A DNA stretch of 64,000 nucleotides, taken from assembly GCA_013399855.1 (NCBI GenBank), contig VXAY01002192.1:1143979-1207978 (forward strand), written 5' to 3'. The translations under genes and the position numbers were made by a program. Position 1 is the first letter of the stretch; each line of letters begins with the position of its first letter. The DNA comes from Oxyruncus cristatus. Its lineage: Eukaryota; Chordata; Aves; Passeriformes; Cotingidae. The notes beneath the pieces are model-generated. The model did not search any database and was not told the origin of the DNA. It saw only the letters and a list, made by a program, of their open reading frames with translations. Positions 48,555-62,559 of this stretch are shown piece after piece.

Positions 48555-51500
48555 GTGAGTACATGGCAGGGTTCAGCAAAGAGGGAGACAAACCAGTAAC
48601 TCTACCCACATTTTCAAATGATAGAATTTTTCTGAGGCTGTTTCAGCCCAGTGCTACAAAATGTTTGCCTTTGAGAAGTTTCAGAGCATCATCTTCAGAC
48701 CTCTCAAATAGCAAAGTAACCTAAGTTGCTTATTTGTTGCCTGTTTTGACTATAACTGTAGTTTTGCAGGAGTTTATGCTGGTAAGGTTTGTTGGAGTGA
48801 GCATCCTGCGTGCTACAAGCTTTAATGAACACAGACAACAAGTGCAATAGAGGAGCACTGCTCACACGAGCAGCCTTCCATGCCAATATTTTCCTTCGCT
48901 TGCCAGCATAATGTTTTATAGAATAAGGGACTGTGTCTTATTATCTACTCTTCTTTCCATTCTCAACAGCACCAGAGGATTTCTTGACAAAATAGACTGG
49001 GTCTTAAACGGTGGCTACTTGTGGTTTGGTATTTGGTCCCATGCCATTCTTTCGACAGTGGCAGCAGAAGTTGTCAATACAGTACGGATTTTTTGTGGGC
49101 ACTATGGTCTGTATACCAGTGACAGGCACATCACATCGGCTATTGATCAGTATTGGTACAGGACAGGCTTGACATAACAGATACCTGTGTTCTGTTCCTC
49201 TTACTGGTCTACTGCAGTTACCGCAGGATGCTGGCGGGTGCTTCGGTGTCAGGTTTTGCCACTGGCGACAGAGCAAGAAGGAAGCAGATTTTCCATGGGT
49301 TGTTTGAAAGATCTGTAGAAGCGGATTGGATTCACTGGGACATGCATTCCCTCAGGAGGGTGGAGGAATAACACAGATGATTTGCTGCTACTTCATACTA
49401 CTCTTCGGTTACACAAAAGCATAAAATGCTGATCCGTCTTTCCTATCTGATCCTGCCATGGTAGTCTCCATGCTGTCTAAGGGTTTGTTTGATAATGTGT
49501 CTCTGGTGGTTTGTACAGTTTTGCTCTAATCCAGCTAAAGCTTAGTTCTGTTTGACTGGTAAAAGACAGTGACATAGAGGAGTAGGGCTTCTTTGGCTTT
49601 CTTTGTTGGGTAGGACAGATACTTGGCAGCTGAGTTTCCCAGGGACCCAGGGATTAAAGTGAACCTTGAGTTTCTGTCTTACTTAAAAGTCTCTGTCACT
49701 CCAAACTTCACATTTTTCTTCTGTATAAGCTGCAAACTACTGCAGGGAAGAAACGTTTTCCAGATGACAGTGCTCCATGAATGGTGTTGTAGGATGTCAG
49801 TTAACTGTGACGGGAGTTGCACGCCTCTACAATAATGGTATCTCTTTTGACAATAAAGTGTTATTCTGGAGATAAAAGAAACATGTGTGGACAGGTAAGA
49901 AGGTGAAAACTAGCATGATCCTTGTCTAAAACTGATTTATCTGAGCTTCAAGAAAGATGTCTTGGTGAAGTGGGCTAAACCGTGACTAACCTGAGCCTCA
50001 AAAGGTTTGCTTCCATTAAACATATCTGTAAAAACTGATCTTTTAATGGCTCTGTACCTGTCAATGTTCCTACAGTTTTTTTAAGGAATGGAAAGAGCAC
50101 TTCCACCATAGTCATGGCATATTTTGATGTTCACTTCATTCTGTGACCTTCCAGATCTAAATGTGACTATTTAACATCAGAGTGTTACACAGCATAAATG
50201 AGATTTCTGAAGTGTACTGTGCAAGTGGGAGTTTCAGCTGAGGTGGAAGACCAAACCATTTCATTTGGAAAAGGAGTAGATAACAAGAAAAAGAAATGTT
50301 CAGCAAAGTGGGTACTTCAAATACATTCCCACATGTTGTAATTTGCCTTGATAGTTCTGTGGAAACAATTTTTGCCTCATGTTATCTGGGATCAGATCTC
50401 TCAAAGATACGAGATGGAGAGAAGGAGAAACTGTCCTTCAGATTGAAAAAAAATCCAGATCAAGCAGCAAATAAATTAACTTTGTGCTTGTGTAGTCAGA
50501 CAGTGATACTGCATACCTAAAGCTGTAATATCATATGAAGTTTATCAGAGGGGCTGGAACGTTCACACTGGTGTCCTTGCCAATTTTCTCCTGGGCAAAT
50601 TGCTATCCATCTTCCTAAATCCTCTTGGCAGTTTCTACTGGAGAAAGAAAAAAGGTTTGCCATGTGCTGAGGCCCTGGACTGCACTTAGGTCTGGGCTCA
50701 TGTCCTGTCTCTGTGCATGTTCCCTATCTGAAAAAGGCAACATTCACATTCTCTGCAGGTCAGTTGTCCACCAGGTGATAACCTGGGATGGGAGACCAGG
50801 GAATGAATTATGGAGAGGCTTTAAGAGTCTTAGCAGATGAAAGCTTTCCCTACGCCCTGTTCTAGACACCTGGGTGCTGCTACTGTAACAGCTCCAACCC
50901 TTGCTTGCTTTGTTCCGTAGAGACAGTTGTGTTTCACCAGCACTATGGATGGGTGAAATGACCCTTGCAAGCATGTAGGACAAATGAGTTGTACGAGTGC
51001 CATAGTACATGGGAGAAATGTGAGTCATAAATCATCGTTAAGATCTGCTGGAAAACAAATCTGTACCCCAGTGGCTGTAGGTTACTCTGTCAGAGCACTT
51101 GACACGGTACCCACGACTGGTGTTATTTGGCATGTTTGGGACACAAGTCCAAAAAGATTGAGACTAATGGCTGCTTTAACAGGCATGTCAGTTTTGGCTT
51201 AATGAATTTGTTAATATCAAGCAACTTTCTTCCTCCAAACAATGGTGTTGGTAATTCACAAGCTGTTATTCTTGGAGCCCCACTCTAACAAAAGCCAGCC
51301 TCTCTGTCTGAATGTTGCTGCTTTCATATTTTATTGCAGAAATTACACAAAAATATTTGGCTTGTCTAATGAGGGATTGACGATATAGTATATATTGCTG
51401 AAAATGTGTCATCACATTATTCGTACAAAAATAAACTTTTGTGCTTTTTTTTTCCTTGTCCATTGGCATTTTGCTAGTTCAAACTGGGGAATACGGGATG

Positions 51501-51739
51501 TCTGTGTAACTTGTCTAATAATACAAAACAAATTATATGGGTTTAATGCTGGTATTATCAGGGCTACATAGATTGTTCCTTTGTACTCACACTTGTTTTC
51601 CTCCCTCTTTAAATCTATAGGTTTAGACTGCTCTTGGCATCTGGAGTTTCAAAGGCTTTAGGAATACAGGGTTTGACCTCTCTGAATGTCCTTATTAATC
51701 CCTGTTCTTATGTGCTAGATCATGCAATTTGTTTTGCAG

Positions 51740-51850
51740 GAGGCCTTTAGGGCCAGGAAAGCTTATTGTGGTTATCTAATCTGACCTATTTCATTATGGA
51801 GGTCACTCAATAGGCCCCGCAGGATTTCCTGCAGCTGGGAGAGGGAGTAC
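51740..51850 (-). repeat. ancient CR1/L3-type LINE scrap
   Basis: GGTTATCTAATCTGACCTATTTCATTATGGAGGTCACTCAATAGGCC resembles the 3' region of old amniote CR1/L3 elements (TCATCTAATCTGACCTCCTG...). It is highly diverged. Confidence 0.4.
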
Positions 51851-53779
51851 TTGAAGAAAGTTTTCCGTTGTGATCAGTGATGGCTGAAGGCTTTTTGGCA
51901 GAGTAGGTAAAACTTCTTTTCAGGGCAGCAGCAGAATGGGTTGTGAGACAAGAAGGACTGGAAGGGGCCGGGGGATTTCAGGAGATGGGCATGAGAATGT
52001 TGGGATCAGTCAGGAGGACTCCAGTAGGCAAGTGTGAGATCAGCAAGCTTTTGGGGACCACATGTGTCAAACAGGCTAGGGAAAAAATCATGGAGATTTG
52101 CAGAGAAGATATAGAGGTGATTAAGGTTATTTTTTGGCAGGTGTGTGATTCAGGAGGCGGCCACAGGGCCAGGTGGTTTAAAAGTTGGAGATGGAGAAGA
52201 AAAGTCATGGATTCCAGAGAAGGAATGGAAGTGATGATACTGTGAGAAGTCTCGCTGGAGGGCAGGAGAGATTTGAGAGACGTGGGTAGTTTGAGGGGAC
52301 TGTCATTTGAAGCAGGGATCCCTCTGCTCCCCTCTCATCCCACTCGACCCCTTCCCCTCTGGAATTATAGCTCCCCCACTTTGGATGAGTGTAAGCCTCC
52401 CCAGTCTGAGCCCCAACAATCCCTCAAGGTGAGAAACATGCAGTTTGTGCAGTTCCTATTTGTCCTACTGCATCTCAGGAGACTAAAACAAATGTATGGG
52501 AAGAAGGCTACAGGAAGACAAAGGTGGAGACCCAGGGGAGACTCAGGGAATGGTCTTTCTGCTGCTGGGAGTGTCAGGATAGGCCATTAACTGCTTCCCA
52601 CTCCAACTGTGCCCCACCACCATTCCCAATCCTCTTCTTGTGGCAGGATCCAGACATTAACCTGGCATCAAACTGAGCTGTGCTGTGGCTCATGCTCTGC
52701 ATGAGAAGGCATTTTGTGCATTCCCCTTCCCCCTGCTCTGGGCTCAGCTCTGCTCACCTGCTGCTGTGATTTGGCTCTGACCTTATATAAAAGTCACACA
52801 AGTGGTGGAGAGTCTACCAAGGCTCTTGGTAGGTCATTTTGTGAAAAATGCACACCACTTTGCTGGTTTGAATCTATTTACCATGGGAAGCAAGGGAGAA
52901 AAAGAAATGAAGCAGAAGAAAAGTGCAAATTTTGACAAGGCTGGTCAACTGTTGGAAAAAATGGATGGCAAAGACAGCTTTTTTTCTAGGTGCAAGGTTA
53001 GAAACACAAGGCAGAAGAGGAAAAGCTGATGTGAATTGGATTAGGCAGCTAACGAAGGATTGAAGCAATATATTATATTGCTACTGTGGAGGAAAACAAA
53101 TACCTTCCTCACAGAGATGAGAGATGAGGAAAGAAGTGGATATTTTCTCAGAGTAGAGTGCAAAAAGCTGGATGGTTGTCCTGTCAGAAAACGAGATCAG
53201 TGGCTCTGTGAGGAGGAAAGTGTGGAAGCGTTAAAACTTCCAGACCTGGACCGAAGATTTATAAGCTGTTCTTGTAAAAAGAAAGGAGAATTTTGCTTTC
53301 ATAAACAGAATTTGTCAGATATCATATCTTTTGTGTCCAGTTTGGTATTCCCTCTCTGAAATTGGCCCAGACCTGATTTTTTCAGAGAAATACAGTGTAA
53401 CATACACACACACACACACAAAGGGAGTAGCTCAGTCTTACGGAGGGGAATCAGGCTACACATGGACACTTAAATCCCATTTTGTTTTCCTGACAACCTC
53501 TAATCTAATCTTTGGCTGTGTACTCTCTCCTTTTTACTAGCCACACTGCTTGTCCTATGACTGGAAACAAAGTCAGTGCATTAAGGGCTTTCTGAAAGGC
53601 CATTCATTTCACGACACAGAGGAAACCCCACTGAATAAAGAGGTTAGAAGAGACCATAAGACTAGACAATACTGTTCCTTGTTGGATCCTGGACTGAGCA
53701 AGCCAGAGAAAAGGGATATAACATAAGAAGCATAGGAGAACAAATAGGATGACCATGTGTCTGCTTACCTAGTTTGTTA

Positions 53780-54123
53780 TCATAGAATTATAGAATATCC
53801 TGAGCTGGAAGGGATGCAAAAGAGCCGAGTCCCTCCCCTGTCCCTGTTCAGGACAACACAGGAATTACACCATGTGGTTGACAGTGTTGTTCAAACGCTT
53901 CTTGAGCTCTGTCATGCTTTGGGCTGGGACCACTGCCCTGGGGAGCCTATTCCAGTTCCTGATCACCTTCTGGTGAAGAATCTTCTCCTAATATCTGACC
54001 TAAACCTCTCCTGACAGAGCTTCAAGACATTCCCTCGGGTACTTTCACCGTTCAGCAAGCAAAAGAGATCAGTGTCCCTCCACTTCTTTTTGTGAGGAAC
54101 CTGTAGACTGTGATGAGGTCTCC
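53780..54123 (-). repeat. CR1 LINE 3' fragment
   Basis: On + it starts TCATAGAATTATAGAATATCCTGAGCTGGAAGGGATGC and carries the CR1 3' coding region (CATTCCCTCGGGT...GATGAGGTCTCC). It is 5' truncated. Confidence 0.92.
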
Positions 54124-57100
54124 TTATTACTAATAAAGAAACACAGAGATGCCATTTTGTAAATGGAAGTGAAAACCAAAATGTCCTTTTTAAGAACTGA
54201 TCCAGGTCCTGGGAGAATATTTACCCAGGACCATCTCTCAGGAAAACTGCTGCTCATGGCACTTTTTCCTTCAATGACTGAAGGAAAGGGCATTGTGGAG
54301 AAATCGGGTCGTCTCAGGTGAGGAGTGGGGGTCCAGCCAGCTGTTAGAGGTGTGCCGTGGGGCTAGTACACATCTGGATGCACTAGGTGGCAGGATCTGT
54401 CTGCAGCAGTGAAACATGCTGTGGGAATGGTGTTTGGATGGGACAGAGAGCAGGTGGAGAACACATTTCCTCGGAGATGCCAAAAATGAGTCCAAGAGAT
54501 CTCTATCTAAAGATGGTATGCAATTCATTACCAAATGCAAAACAGTCTGCTACAGCATAGCTCACTGATGAGCAAGAGACTTACATTTTGTTGATTGAAA
54601 AGGAAAAAGGGGATTTTTGCTATCAAAATATCTATGAGCCTTGCCTTCAGCTAAAAAGAGAACACCATGGGAAACAGCTCGGTGTTCTCTTCTACCTGTT
54701 TGATATTCAACAAATTTAAAACTGAATTGCTCCTTAAATCTTGAACAGAGAGAGATTCATGTCTGCTCTTGTATCATGCTCTTGGTCTGATGGAAACATC
54801 ACTTGATTCTTGTTTGGAAACTGTGCTCAAGAGGAGCAAATGGCAGGTGTGTGTGAAGGCTGGAGGTCTTCTCCAACGAAAGCCTGACCTCATTTGGGAA
54901 AACTTGGTCCAGGGGAGGATTTTTTGTGAAGAGAAGGTTACTAGAGATGCTGGCAACAGCTATGGTGTCAGAAATATGAGCAAAAGGAGAAATTGTATCC
55001 TTGCTTCTGTGGAGGGGGATACTGAGTTGATATGACTTGTCTAGAACTACATGGAAAGTTAGTAACAGGGCCAAGGCTGGGGCCAAATGAGCTCCCTGGA
55101 GCCCTGAGTTTGGATGTCCTACCAAGTCTGGTGTGAAAGCAGGTGTTAGCTGCTTTCTGAGATATGGGCCAGAGATGGTGACATTGTCTGACAAAAAGAA
55201 GATCAAGCTTGGGAGTAGGAACAAACCTGACAAAAATATTTGAATGTCCTCACCCTGAAAGTGTACTTTTGTGAGGAGGCAGCTCCTGGTTTTCCTCACC
55301 ATAAAGCACCATGGTTTTCAGCCTCCTCTTTGCAGATTCCAACAGCCTACACATCAGATGTGCGTTTCCTAGATAAGATCCATGTCTCTGCTGTGAAAGA
55401 AGATCTTCAAGTCACAAAAATTTGAAAGCCATTGGAGTGGTTGTAGATTTCTCCCTTTGTACTTCAGAGGCACAGACATAAAAGATGGGCTCAAAACAAA
55501 GGGGTAATCTTCCTCCTCTGTCCCTGTGAGGGACTCTGAATAAAATCTGGAACTTTTAATTTTAGGCAATGACTAAATATACTTTAGGTCATGACTTTAT
55601 ACAGACTTCACACAGACTTCACTTGTTTTGGGCCCTCTCTGACAAACAAATAGTTAAAACCAGGTGCTAGACAAGATCCAGACACATTGTCCCTTTCTGT
55701 GTTTTCCCCTGAAGATTCCGTCTATGAAAAGGCAATATAGTTTCCCCCCCACACATTTGCAGAGTGTGCTTTCTATTTCGTGTAGGTTGCAGTGTAGATT
55801 GGTTCATTCTTTTCTATAGCAACCTCTGGTCAATTGGTCTTGTTGCACATAATTAATTTTATTTGTCATCATCTAATCCCTCTTCTCACATCACTTGCTA
55901 CTTATACCACTGTAATTATAGCCATTGTTTAACTGCTGATCTACAAAATGTTGAGAAAAAGTGTAATTTTCCTTTCACTATCCATCCTGACCAAAACCTA
56001 TGTTTGATTTGATATACTTGGACTGACAAATAAAACCACAGGTAAGAGAAATAACCCTGTGGATGCTTTGCCAGGTAAGCAAAGGAGGAAAGTAAAGCTG
56101 CCCTGTTCTCTGTTTTGATTTTCTTGTAACTGAAAAGGAAACTGGCAGAGGGCTGTAATTCAGTGAAAGCAGCCTATGATGTATAGTCAAAGGGACAAGA
56201 TTCATTGCTCTGTCTGTATTTTAGGACCACAGAAAGGGACATCAGCTTCCTGAGGTGATGTGGAGCCAGTTGTGGAGTCTATTTTTGGTGGGGAATAGGG
56301 CAGGGAATGCATTCCAGTTTGTCTTTGGATGGCGTAGCAAGTGCTTGGAGTTACTGATTCCTCCTCAGGTCCAACTGCCCATGGAGTATCTCCAGTGTAT
56401 GCCAAGGACTTGAGGGGCTGGGTATACACAGGGATCATGCAAGTCCTTCAGGTCATGCCCTGAGTGCTGAGTGCTTCCAGTGCAGTGAGCTTTTACCACT
56501 TGAAGTCCATAGAAGCACCTTCTTAAAAAGTGGCATAAAATTTGTGCAGCCTTCCAGAGTAAGGGCAACGTAAATCCTCCCAAGCTGAAGAGCTGCATTT
56601 CAACTGTGCGTGACTACTTGTGTACACCTCTGGATTTTTCACTGCTTCACTAGATTCTCCTTCCATTGGCAATTATCTGCTTTCTCGTCTCCACTTACCC
56701 CAGTTAGTCATGCCTCCTTTTCTTCTATTGGCTGATTCCAGTTCCTCCACCTCCTCTCGCCCATGTTTTTTCTTCCCATCTTTCCTCTGGTGCTTCACTA
56801 AGATCCTTTGCCAGTTAGTGCTCTCTTACGTTAGCTAAGGCAAACACTCATCCTGCCTCCTTCCAGCAGACAAACCTGGAAGAGGCCAAGGCAAGATCAG
56901 GAATGGCAATCTGAATGCACCAGCAAAACACGCAAACCTGGCGCATGTGAATCACCAAACTTTGGCCCTAGGAACAGGAGAGCACTGGTAATCACAGGAG
57001 ACAGAGTGCTTTTGGCAGTGTAGAGGGATGAGATCTAGTCAGGACTTTCCAGGTGCTTGCAACATACAGCTTTATTTCCAAGGGCTCTGTAAAAAAAATA

Positions 57101-57653
57101 CGCTGAGGAGGGAACATGGACAGCCTAGGAGGATGTGTGTCTGTGTATGGGGGGATTTCTAGCCCATGTTTACCATGCTCTATCAAGTTTGTGGAACTAT
57201 CTGCTGCACCAGGAGTAGCCTGAGCTGGTATCCAAGCACAACAGGTGGATTTTCCTCCTGTAAATGCTTGTTTGTTTCCAACAATGGTTCCGCCAGACGA
57301 CAGTCAGCCTTGACCAGGCTGATTTCACTCAGCAAGTACCTCAACTCAATCACTTGTTTTTGGTTTGTCTGGGGGAAAAAAAAAAAAAGGAAAAAGAGAG
57401 AAAAAGAAATCCCAGGAAAAGTGAACATTTCTGAGAATGATGGTTGTTTGCTGTTTCGCTTCAATTTTATATGAACTATTTGGGTTGGCTACAGTGGAGC
57501 TGCCAGGTGGCTAAACATGCCGAGTGAGTGTGGTCAGGGCTTGGGACACGCACTGTGCTCAAGGCATCCAAAAAATTACTCCTGACCTTCATTTAGTCTG
57601 CCAATCACTGCAGGCTGCCTTTACATCACATTTTTTCACTAGCCAGTAACAGA
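54124..57653. other. non-coding interval
   Basis: No gene is supported. The 167-codon open frame at 54799-55302 on - overlaps + strand frames and a MIR-like relic, so I do not call it coding. A C-run with pyrimidine tract lies near 55742-55753. Confidence 0.4.
55020..55112 (-). repeat. MIR-like SINE relic
   Basis: TGACTTGTCTAGAACTACATGGAAAGTTAGTAACAGGGCCAAGGCTGGGGCC resembles the reverse complement of the MIR tRNA-like half (TGACTTGCCCAAGGTCACACAGCTAGTAAGTGGCAGAGC...). Strongly diverged. Confidence 0.45.
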
Positions 57654-57950
57654 TTCATAGAAATTAGGGGTGGAAAAGACCCGTTAGGTCACACAGTCCA
57701 TTTCCCCCCTTTCCTTCCCTCTGCTCCCTGAAGGTCAGTCCAGGGCTGTTCCCTACAGTGTATTTTCTAGTGCTTTGTCCAGTCTTGTTTGAAATGACTC
57801 AAATGGTGGGGCTGCCAGCAGTTCCCTCTGGGAGCCTATTCCACAGTCTAATGGGTTTCATTGTTAATTTTTTCCTGATTTCCAGCCTAAAATATCCCTT
57901 TGCTGATTTTGTCCCATTACCCACTTGCACCACCCTCCACAGTTCCTCTC
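57654..57950 (-). repeat. old CR1-type LINE 3' fragment
   Basis: TTCATAGAAATTAGGGGTGGAAAAGACCCGTTAGGTCA opens a CR1-like end. It continues through the region ...GTGCTTTGTCCAGTCTTGTTTGAAATGACTCAAATGGTGGGG... typical of an older subfamily than the copies at 25 and 29 kb. Confidence 0.75.
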
Positions 57951-58811
57951 CTTTCTCCTCTCTAGCGGTGCTAGAATTCTATGCTGAGAAAGCACCAGTT
58001 AGCTGAGAATTCGAGAGCATTTTACAAAAGGTAGGCACTACTGCTTCCTTTATAGCCATTGCAAAGAGAAGCCTAGGAGCTGGGAGAGAAAGTGAGTGAT
58101 GACTAGAACCAGACACAAAGCTCACATCCCCTAACTCATTTCATGGCCTTTGTAGATAAAAGCCTGTTCTCACCTCTCCAGTCAAATTTACACAGAGGGA
58201 GTTGAAAATGAGCAGAGAAGAGAAGGTTTTGATACTGATTGCAGCAATCCCTTGACACTTCAGTTTATTGAAGTGGTGATGGGGAAGAAGGTTCAGAGTC
58301 TTTTTCTACTCCATCATCTTGTCCCAAAAAGATTTCTTATTGATGTTTGGACTTGGCAATATCCAGGGCATTTGTTTTGAACAGAATGAGGCAGGCTGCC
58401 AGTATTTTCTGACTAGATAATGTCCCAACCCAAATTTCTGGATGTAAACAGATATCACAGTAGACTGTCTCCAGCTCCAAGCTTCACAGCTGGGCCTTGT
58501 CTCTAACGATATGTTGTACTAAAATCCCAGCTCCAAACAGGCACAATATGAGATAGAGATTTTGATCCTTGAGCCTCTGTCTAGTCAAAGAAGAGATTCT
58601 TTCTCACATATCCTTCATCAAGTGTTTTCAAAACCACTCTGACCTTTTAGACCAGGTCTTTTTGCCTGGTAGGCCTTTGCAAACATGCTTACCAACCTGT
58701 GGTAATGAGATCTTAGCCTTGTCTTAGCTCTCATCAATGCTTTTTGAAACAATTTTATGTGGTTTGAGCCCGACCTGTGAGGTCCCTTGAGGACTGGGCC
58801 CTCAGAAACTA

Positions 58812-58960
58812 GATATGGAAGAGACCTACAGGATTAGCTCATCCTGTTCTTTCCCCCGCCAGTACAAGCCTGCTCCCCACGGTACATTTTCCAGTGCTAT
58901 GTCCAGACTGATCTTATTTTTAAATGATTCATATGATAGGGTTTCCTCCAGTTCCATTGG
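58812..58960 (-). repeat. old CR1-type LINE 3' fragment, same subfamily as the one at 57.7 kb
   Basis: ATATGGAAGAGACCTACAGGATTAGCTCATCC...TTTTCCAGTGCTATGTCCAGACTGATCTTATTTTTAAATGATTCATATGATAGGG aligns by eye with the neighbouring fragment at 57654-57950, in the same orientation. Confidence 0.65.
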
Positions 58961-61900
58961 TGACTGGCTGGTTGCCAGATCATTTCTTTTCTTCCCCTTT
59001 TCTTTGACTTTTTCTCTTTGGATTCATCCAGAGTTTTGAGGTCTGCAATTTATACTGAGCGTAAACTGGCAGTAGAGTGAGGAAGTGCAGAGAAAATTTT
59101 TACTTTACTTTTTCCTTGTTTCTTGAGGCAAACAAATCTCTGATAGAAGCCAAGTTTCAGAGAGACTGGGCTGTTGGTGAAAGCTGCTTGCTAAGGACAG
59201 ATGTGGGTTGGTTTGAAAGTACCTCTCCAAGCCTTCATGCTGACATTAGTGGTACCACTGAGGTTTCTATCCTAGCTGTTGAACTCTCATGGTTGTAGAC
59301 TGGGATTGCTTTCTTCCCTGAATTTACAATGACAGTCTGAATTTCAGGGGAGTGTGCTGGGCCTATAGTCTGTGTGGAAGGAGTGGAGTTAGCCAGTTCT
59401 GTGCAACGTTTGGAGTTCTTGGATACTGATGTCTGTGTCCTCAGAATCTCATAATTCATAAATTGCCTCCTGGAAAATGATTTGGGATGAGCAGTATGAC
59501 CAGAGTTTCTGAGGCCTTCAGCACTCATCTGGGAGCAGCTGTGTCCTCTCAAGGACAAAGGATCAGCTCAGGAAAGAGCTGAAACTAGTGAAAGGACCAA
59601 GGTTTCACCTCTTCTACTTTTCCCTCCTTTTTTCTCTGCTGCCTCCTCAAACCTTTTTCTTTCCCTTTACAGCAATAATTTGTTTCAGGGAGGCGGGGTT
59701 TGCCTTCAGGGAGTGCTGCATGTGTCGGTGCAGCTAATGCTTAAAACCAGTGCTGCCAATAAGAACCTGGCCTGGAATGTCAGTCATTTCTACAATGGAA
59801 CCTGCAGGCTGATGGATCCCTTGTAATGGACAGTTCAAAAACAAGAGAGATGTAGAAATAGTGTAGCAAACACTAGAGAAAGAGGGTAAGAAAGATGAAC
59901 GCAGAGCTCAGAGCCACCTCTTCAGAGACCACAGTTGCCCCAGAGTCCTTTGGAACTTGCCTGTCCTGATCCATCACCGGAACCTTGACATTCATCTGCA
60001 GGATGGAATTACCTCTGGAGATGAGTCGTCTGCCTCTCTGCACTGGACCCTGAAAATCCTCAGCCCAGGCCTGTTTCCTCCTGGACAGAGGTTTATTTTA
60101 AATGGCCAGACATCACATGTCACTGAGTAACAAACTGTGCTCTGGTATAATTAACCTTAGATAAGAGGTGGGTTTCCACCAGCATAATTATTATTTTTCT
60201 TAGAGGAATAGCAAAACCTAATTTCTTCTTTCCGCCAGCCAGCTGCAATAGGCTTATCTAAGAAGATCTAAGAGCACTTTATATTCCTGCATGTGCTCTT
60301 AGAGACGTCTACACATGGTTCCCATTCTTTTATCTTGCTGGTTTTTCTTGGAGCCTGGAACAATCACTCTTAGACTGCACTGACTTTTGTCCTGTAGGAA
60401 GAAAACCAGTGGGACCCAGACTGGCTTAGAGGGATGATGATCAAGTGATCTCTAACAGGTGACACTTGTGTGCACTGCACTGTGCTACACATGGCATACG
60501 TGCTTTTCTTTTTTTACTTGCACAACTAAAATTTGTTAACTTGAGAGAAGGAGCTACTATCCTGGAGAATTCTTCAGTCAGAAAGCTCTTGTTACATATA
60601 GGAAAAGATCATCAGGCAACCCGTATTGTTTAGCAGGAGCAAAATTATGATTATAAACACTCTGATCTGGAAATGTACTGTGCTGTCACCCGATAATCTG
60701 AAGAATAAAAGTATTTCAGCAGCAGCTGAAACGGAAGGCTGATCATAGAATAAATCATCTGAATTCTGACACAAATTAGTTGAAGCAAGGTATTTAGAAA
60801 CATAAATTTGAAACTGGCATGGAGGAATTTAGTCCAGTTCTTTCCATACTGCAGGTGACTTTCTATACTTTCAACCTGCAGTATTTTCCTTAACAATCTC
60901 ACCCAGTGAATGCTTTTGATGTCAGTGCAAGGGTAGCCCATGGCTAGAACCCAAGCTGTGTGCTCGTCCATGGCATAGGATACAACTTCAAATCTTCCTG
61001 CTCCCAAGGAAACCCCCTGCTCCATCAGTAGTGGTGAAGTATCACAGCTGAGATCTGCACACTTAGATTACTTAGCTTTTCACTGTGTAGCAAACAAATC
61101 ACATTTAGTTTTTTTTATAGATTAAACTAAAGTTCAGATTTTGATCACCCCTGTAGACAGACAGGAGATAAAAAGGTGTTCTAGAACACAAACCTTAACT
61201 TTTTTAAAGCCATCCCACAGAGCTCAAATTTAATCAAGTTCAGGGTAAAATGAAGGAATAATTTATTTTATCTGGTATATAAGTGATAATAGTGAATGTG
61301 TTTTTGTTCTGTTTATTTATAACTTGACCAATATTGTAGATATATGGTGGGTTGAAAATTTCCCATAAAAATTACTTTTGGATGAAAGTTTTACTTTTGA
61401 CAGAGCAATTTATTTTGGTGAAGAAATGATTATTCTTGGGGAAAAGTTTCCCCTGAAAAATAGCATTTTGGCTGAAAATAGATTTTTTTTCATTTTTCAT
61501 TTTCTGATGAAAAGTTAGAATTTTCCATGGTGATAAAAGAAAATTCCAAGTAGTTTCAGCATGAGGCATTTTATAGATAGGCGAGAAATAATCCTGCCTC
61601 AAAGGGAATGTAATATAAACTGACAAAAACCTAAGAAATTTGGATCAGTAATTTTGAAGATACAAAAGTTTAAATTCAGCAGCTTTCATGTGCTTATTAG
61701 AACCTCTCCAGTGATGTGTTTTTAATGCCTCAATTTGGGATTGCCCATCTGAGAACATCTCATTCCAATCACAAAGCCCTTTTCCATTGTGTTTAAACTC
61801 AGTAGAGACCATGAGATCATCTAATCTGGCCTCTATGTATAGCTCAGTTAACCCCTTTCTGAGCCATTTTGGCTGAATCACAAATAGAGCAATGAAGTGC

Positions 61901-62559
61901 CTACACTTTACTTTCAAATGGTTCACCTTCTTCATGTGTTGTTTCTTCTGTTGTTAGATTTATCTAAAATTACTCAAATATTTAACTGAATATTTGTTTT
62001 AGCTATTGACAATAATTGTCCATGTGTATTCTGACAGGTTAAAGGTCACTTGTGAAATCCATTACGTTTGCCTAAGGTTGTGGTATATCATCATCAAATT
62101 ACCAGAATTTGGTAATCACTGTTAATACTGTGTGATGGTTTATGCAGTAGAGTTTTTCAGTTTCTGCCTGTGCTTGTTGGGTGTGGGAAGAGTGGGGAAC
62201 AGAGTAATGCAATGCTCCTTAAAAATGTCAGAATTTATTCAGTGTAGTGGCTTTTGTCCCACCAAAGATACAGGAGCAATTTAATCTTGGATAACATCAC
62301 TTTAACAGGTTTGCAACAGCACTTTTTGCTTGGTGCTGAGACCTCAGCCTGGTCCATTCCAGCTTTAAAATCCATCTCAGAACTGCTGCTTTCCAGAAGA
62401 CCATTCCTGTTTTATAGGAACAACCAATCCTTTTTCTCTTTAGACATGATTTTATGAAAAGCCCTTTTTTTTAGGAGACCCAGATTACCTGGCAGTTCAG
62501 TTCACTCTGCTTGCCTTCTCCCCACTTTTTCTTCCATCCCAGCTGTCTTTACATCATCC
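58961..62559. other. non-coding interval
   Basis: No gene is supported. The 61340-61560 stretch is rich in TGAAAATTTTCC-like words of the kind found in decayed interspersed repeats, and a similar texture is seen at 21.4-21.65 kb. A CR1/L3-like scrap lies at 61800-61890. Confidence 0.4.
61800..61890 (-). repeat. ancient CR1/L3-type LINE scrap
   Basis: GAGACCATGAGATCATCTAATCTGGCCTCTATGTATAGCTCAGTTAACCCCTTTCTGAGCC resembles the TCATCTAATCTGGCCTCCTGTATAGC consensus word of old amniote CR1/L3 elements. Confidence 0.45.

Larger units (their letters stand above)
46472..53779. other. non-coding interval
   Basis: No gene is supported. It contains a CR1 scrap near 47.0 kb, an ancient LINE scrap near 51.75 kb, an (AC)n tract at about 53403-53421, and one exon-like segment at 48467-48554 that is listed separately. 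The cysteine-rich - strand open frame at 49004-49276 has no recognisable fold or intact partner exons. Confidence 0.4.

Noticed and set aside
49004..49276. Cysteine-rich 90-codon open frame on -
   Set aside because: The cysteine spacing does not match a zinc-binding fold I know, and the + strand carries an equally long frame.
54799..55302. 167-codon open frame on -
   Set aside because: It overlaps a MIR-like relic and + strand frames, has no recognisable domain and no splice context.
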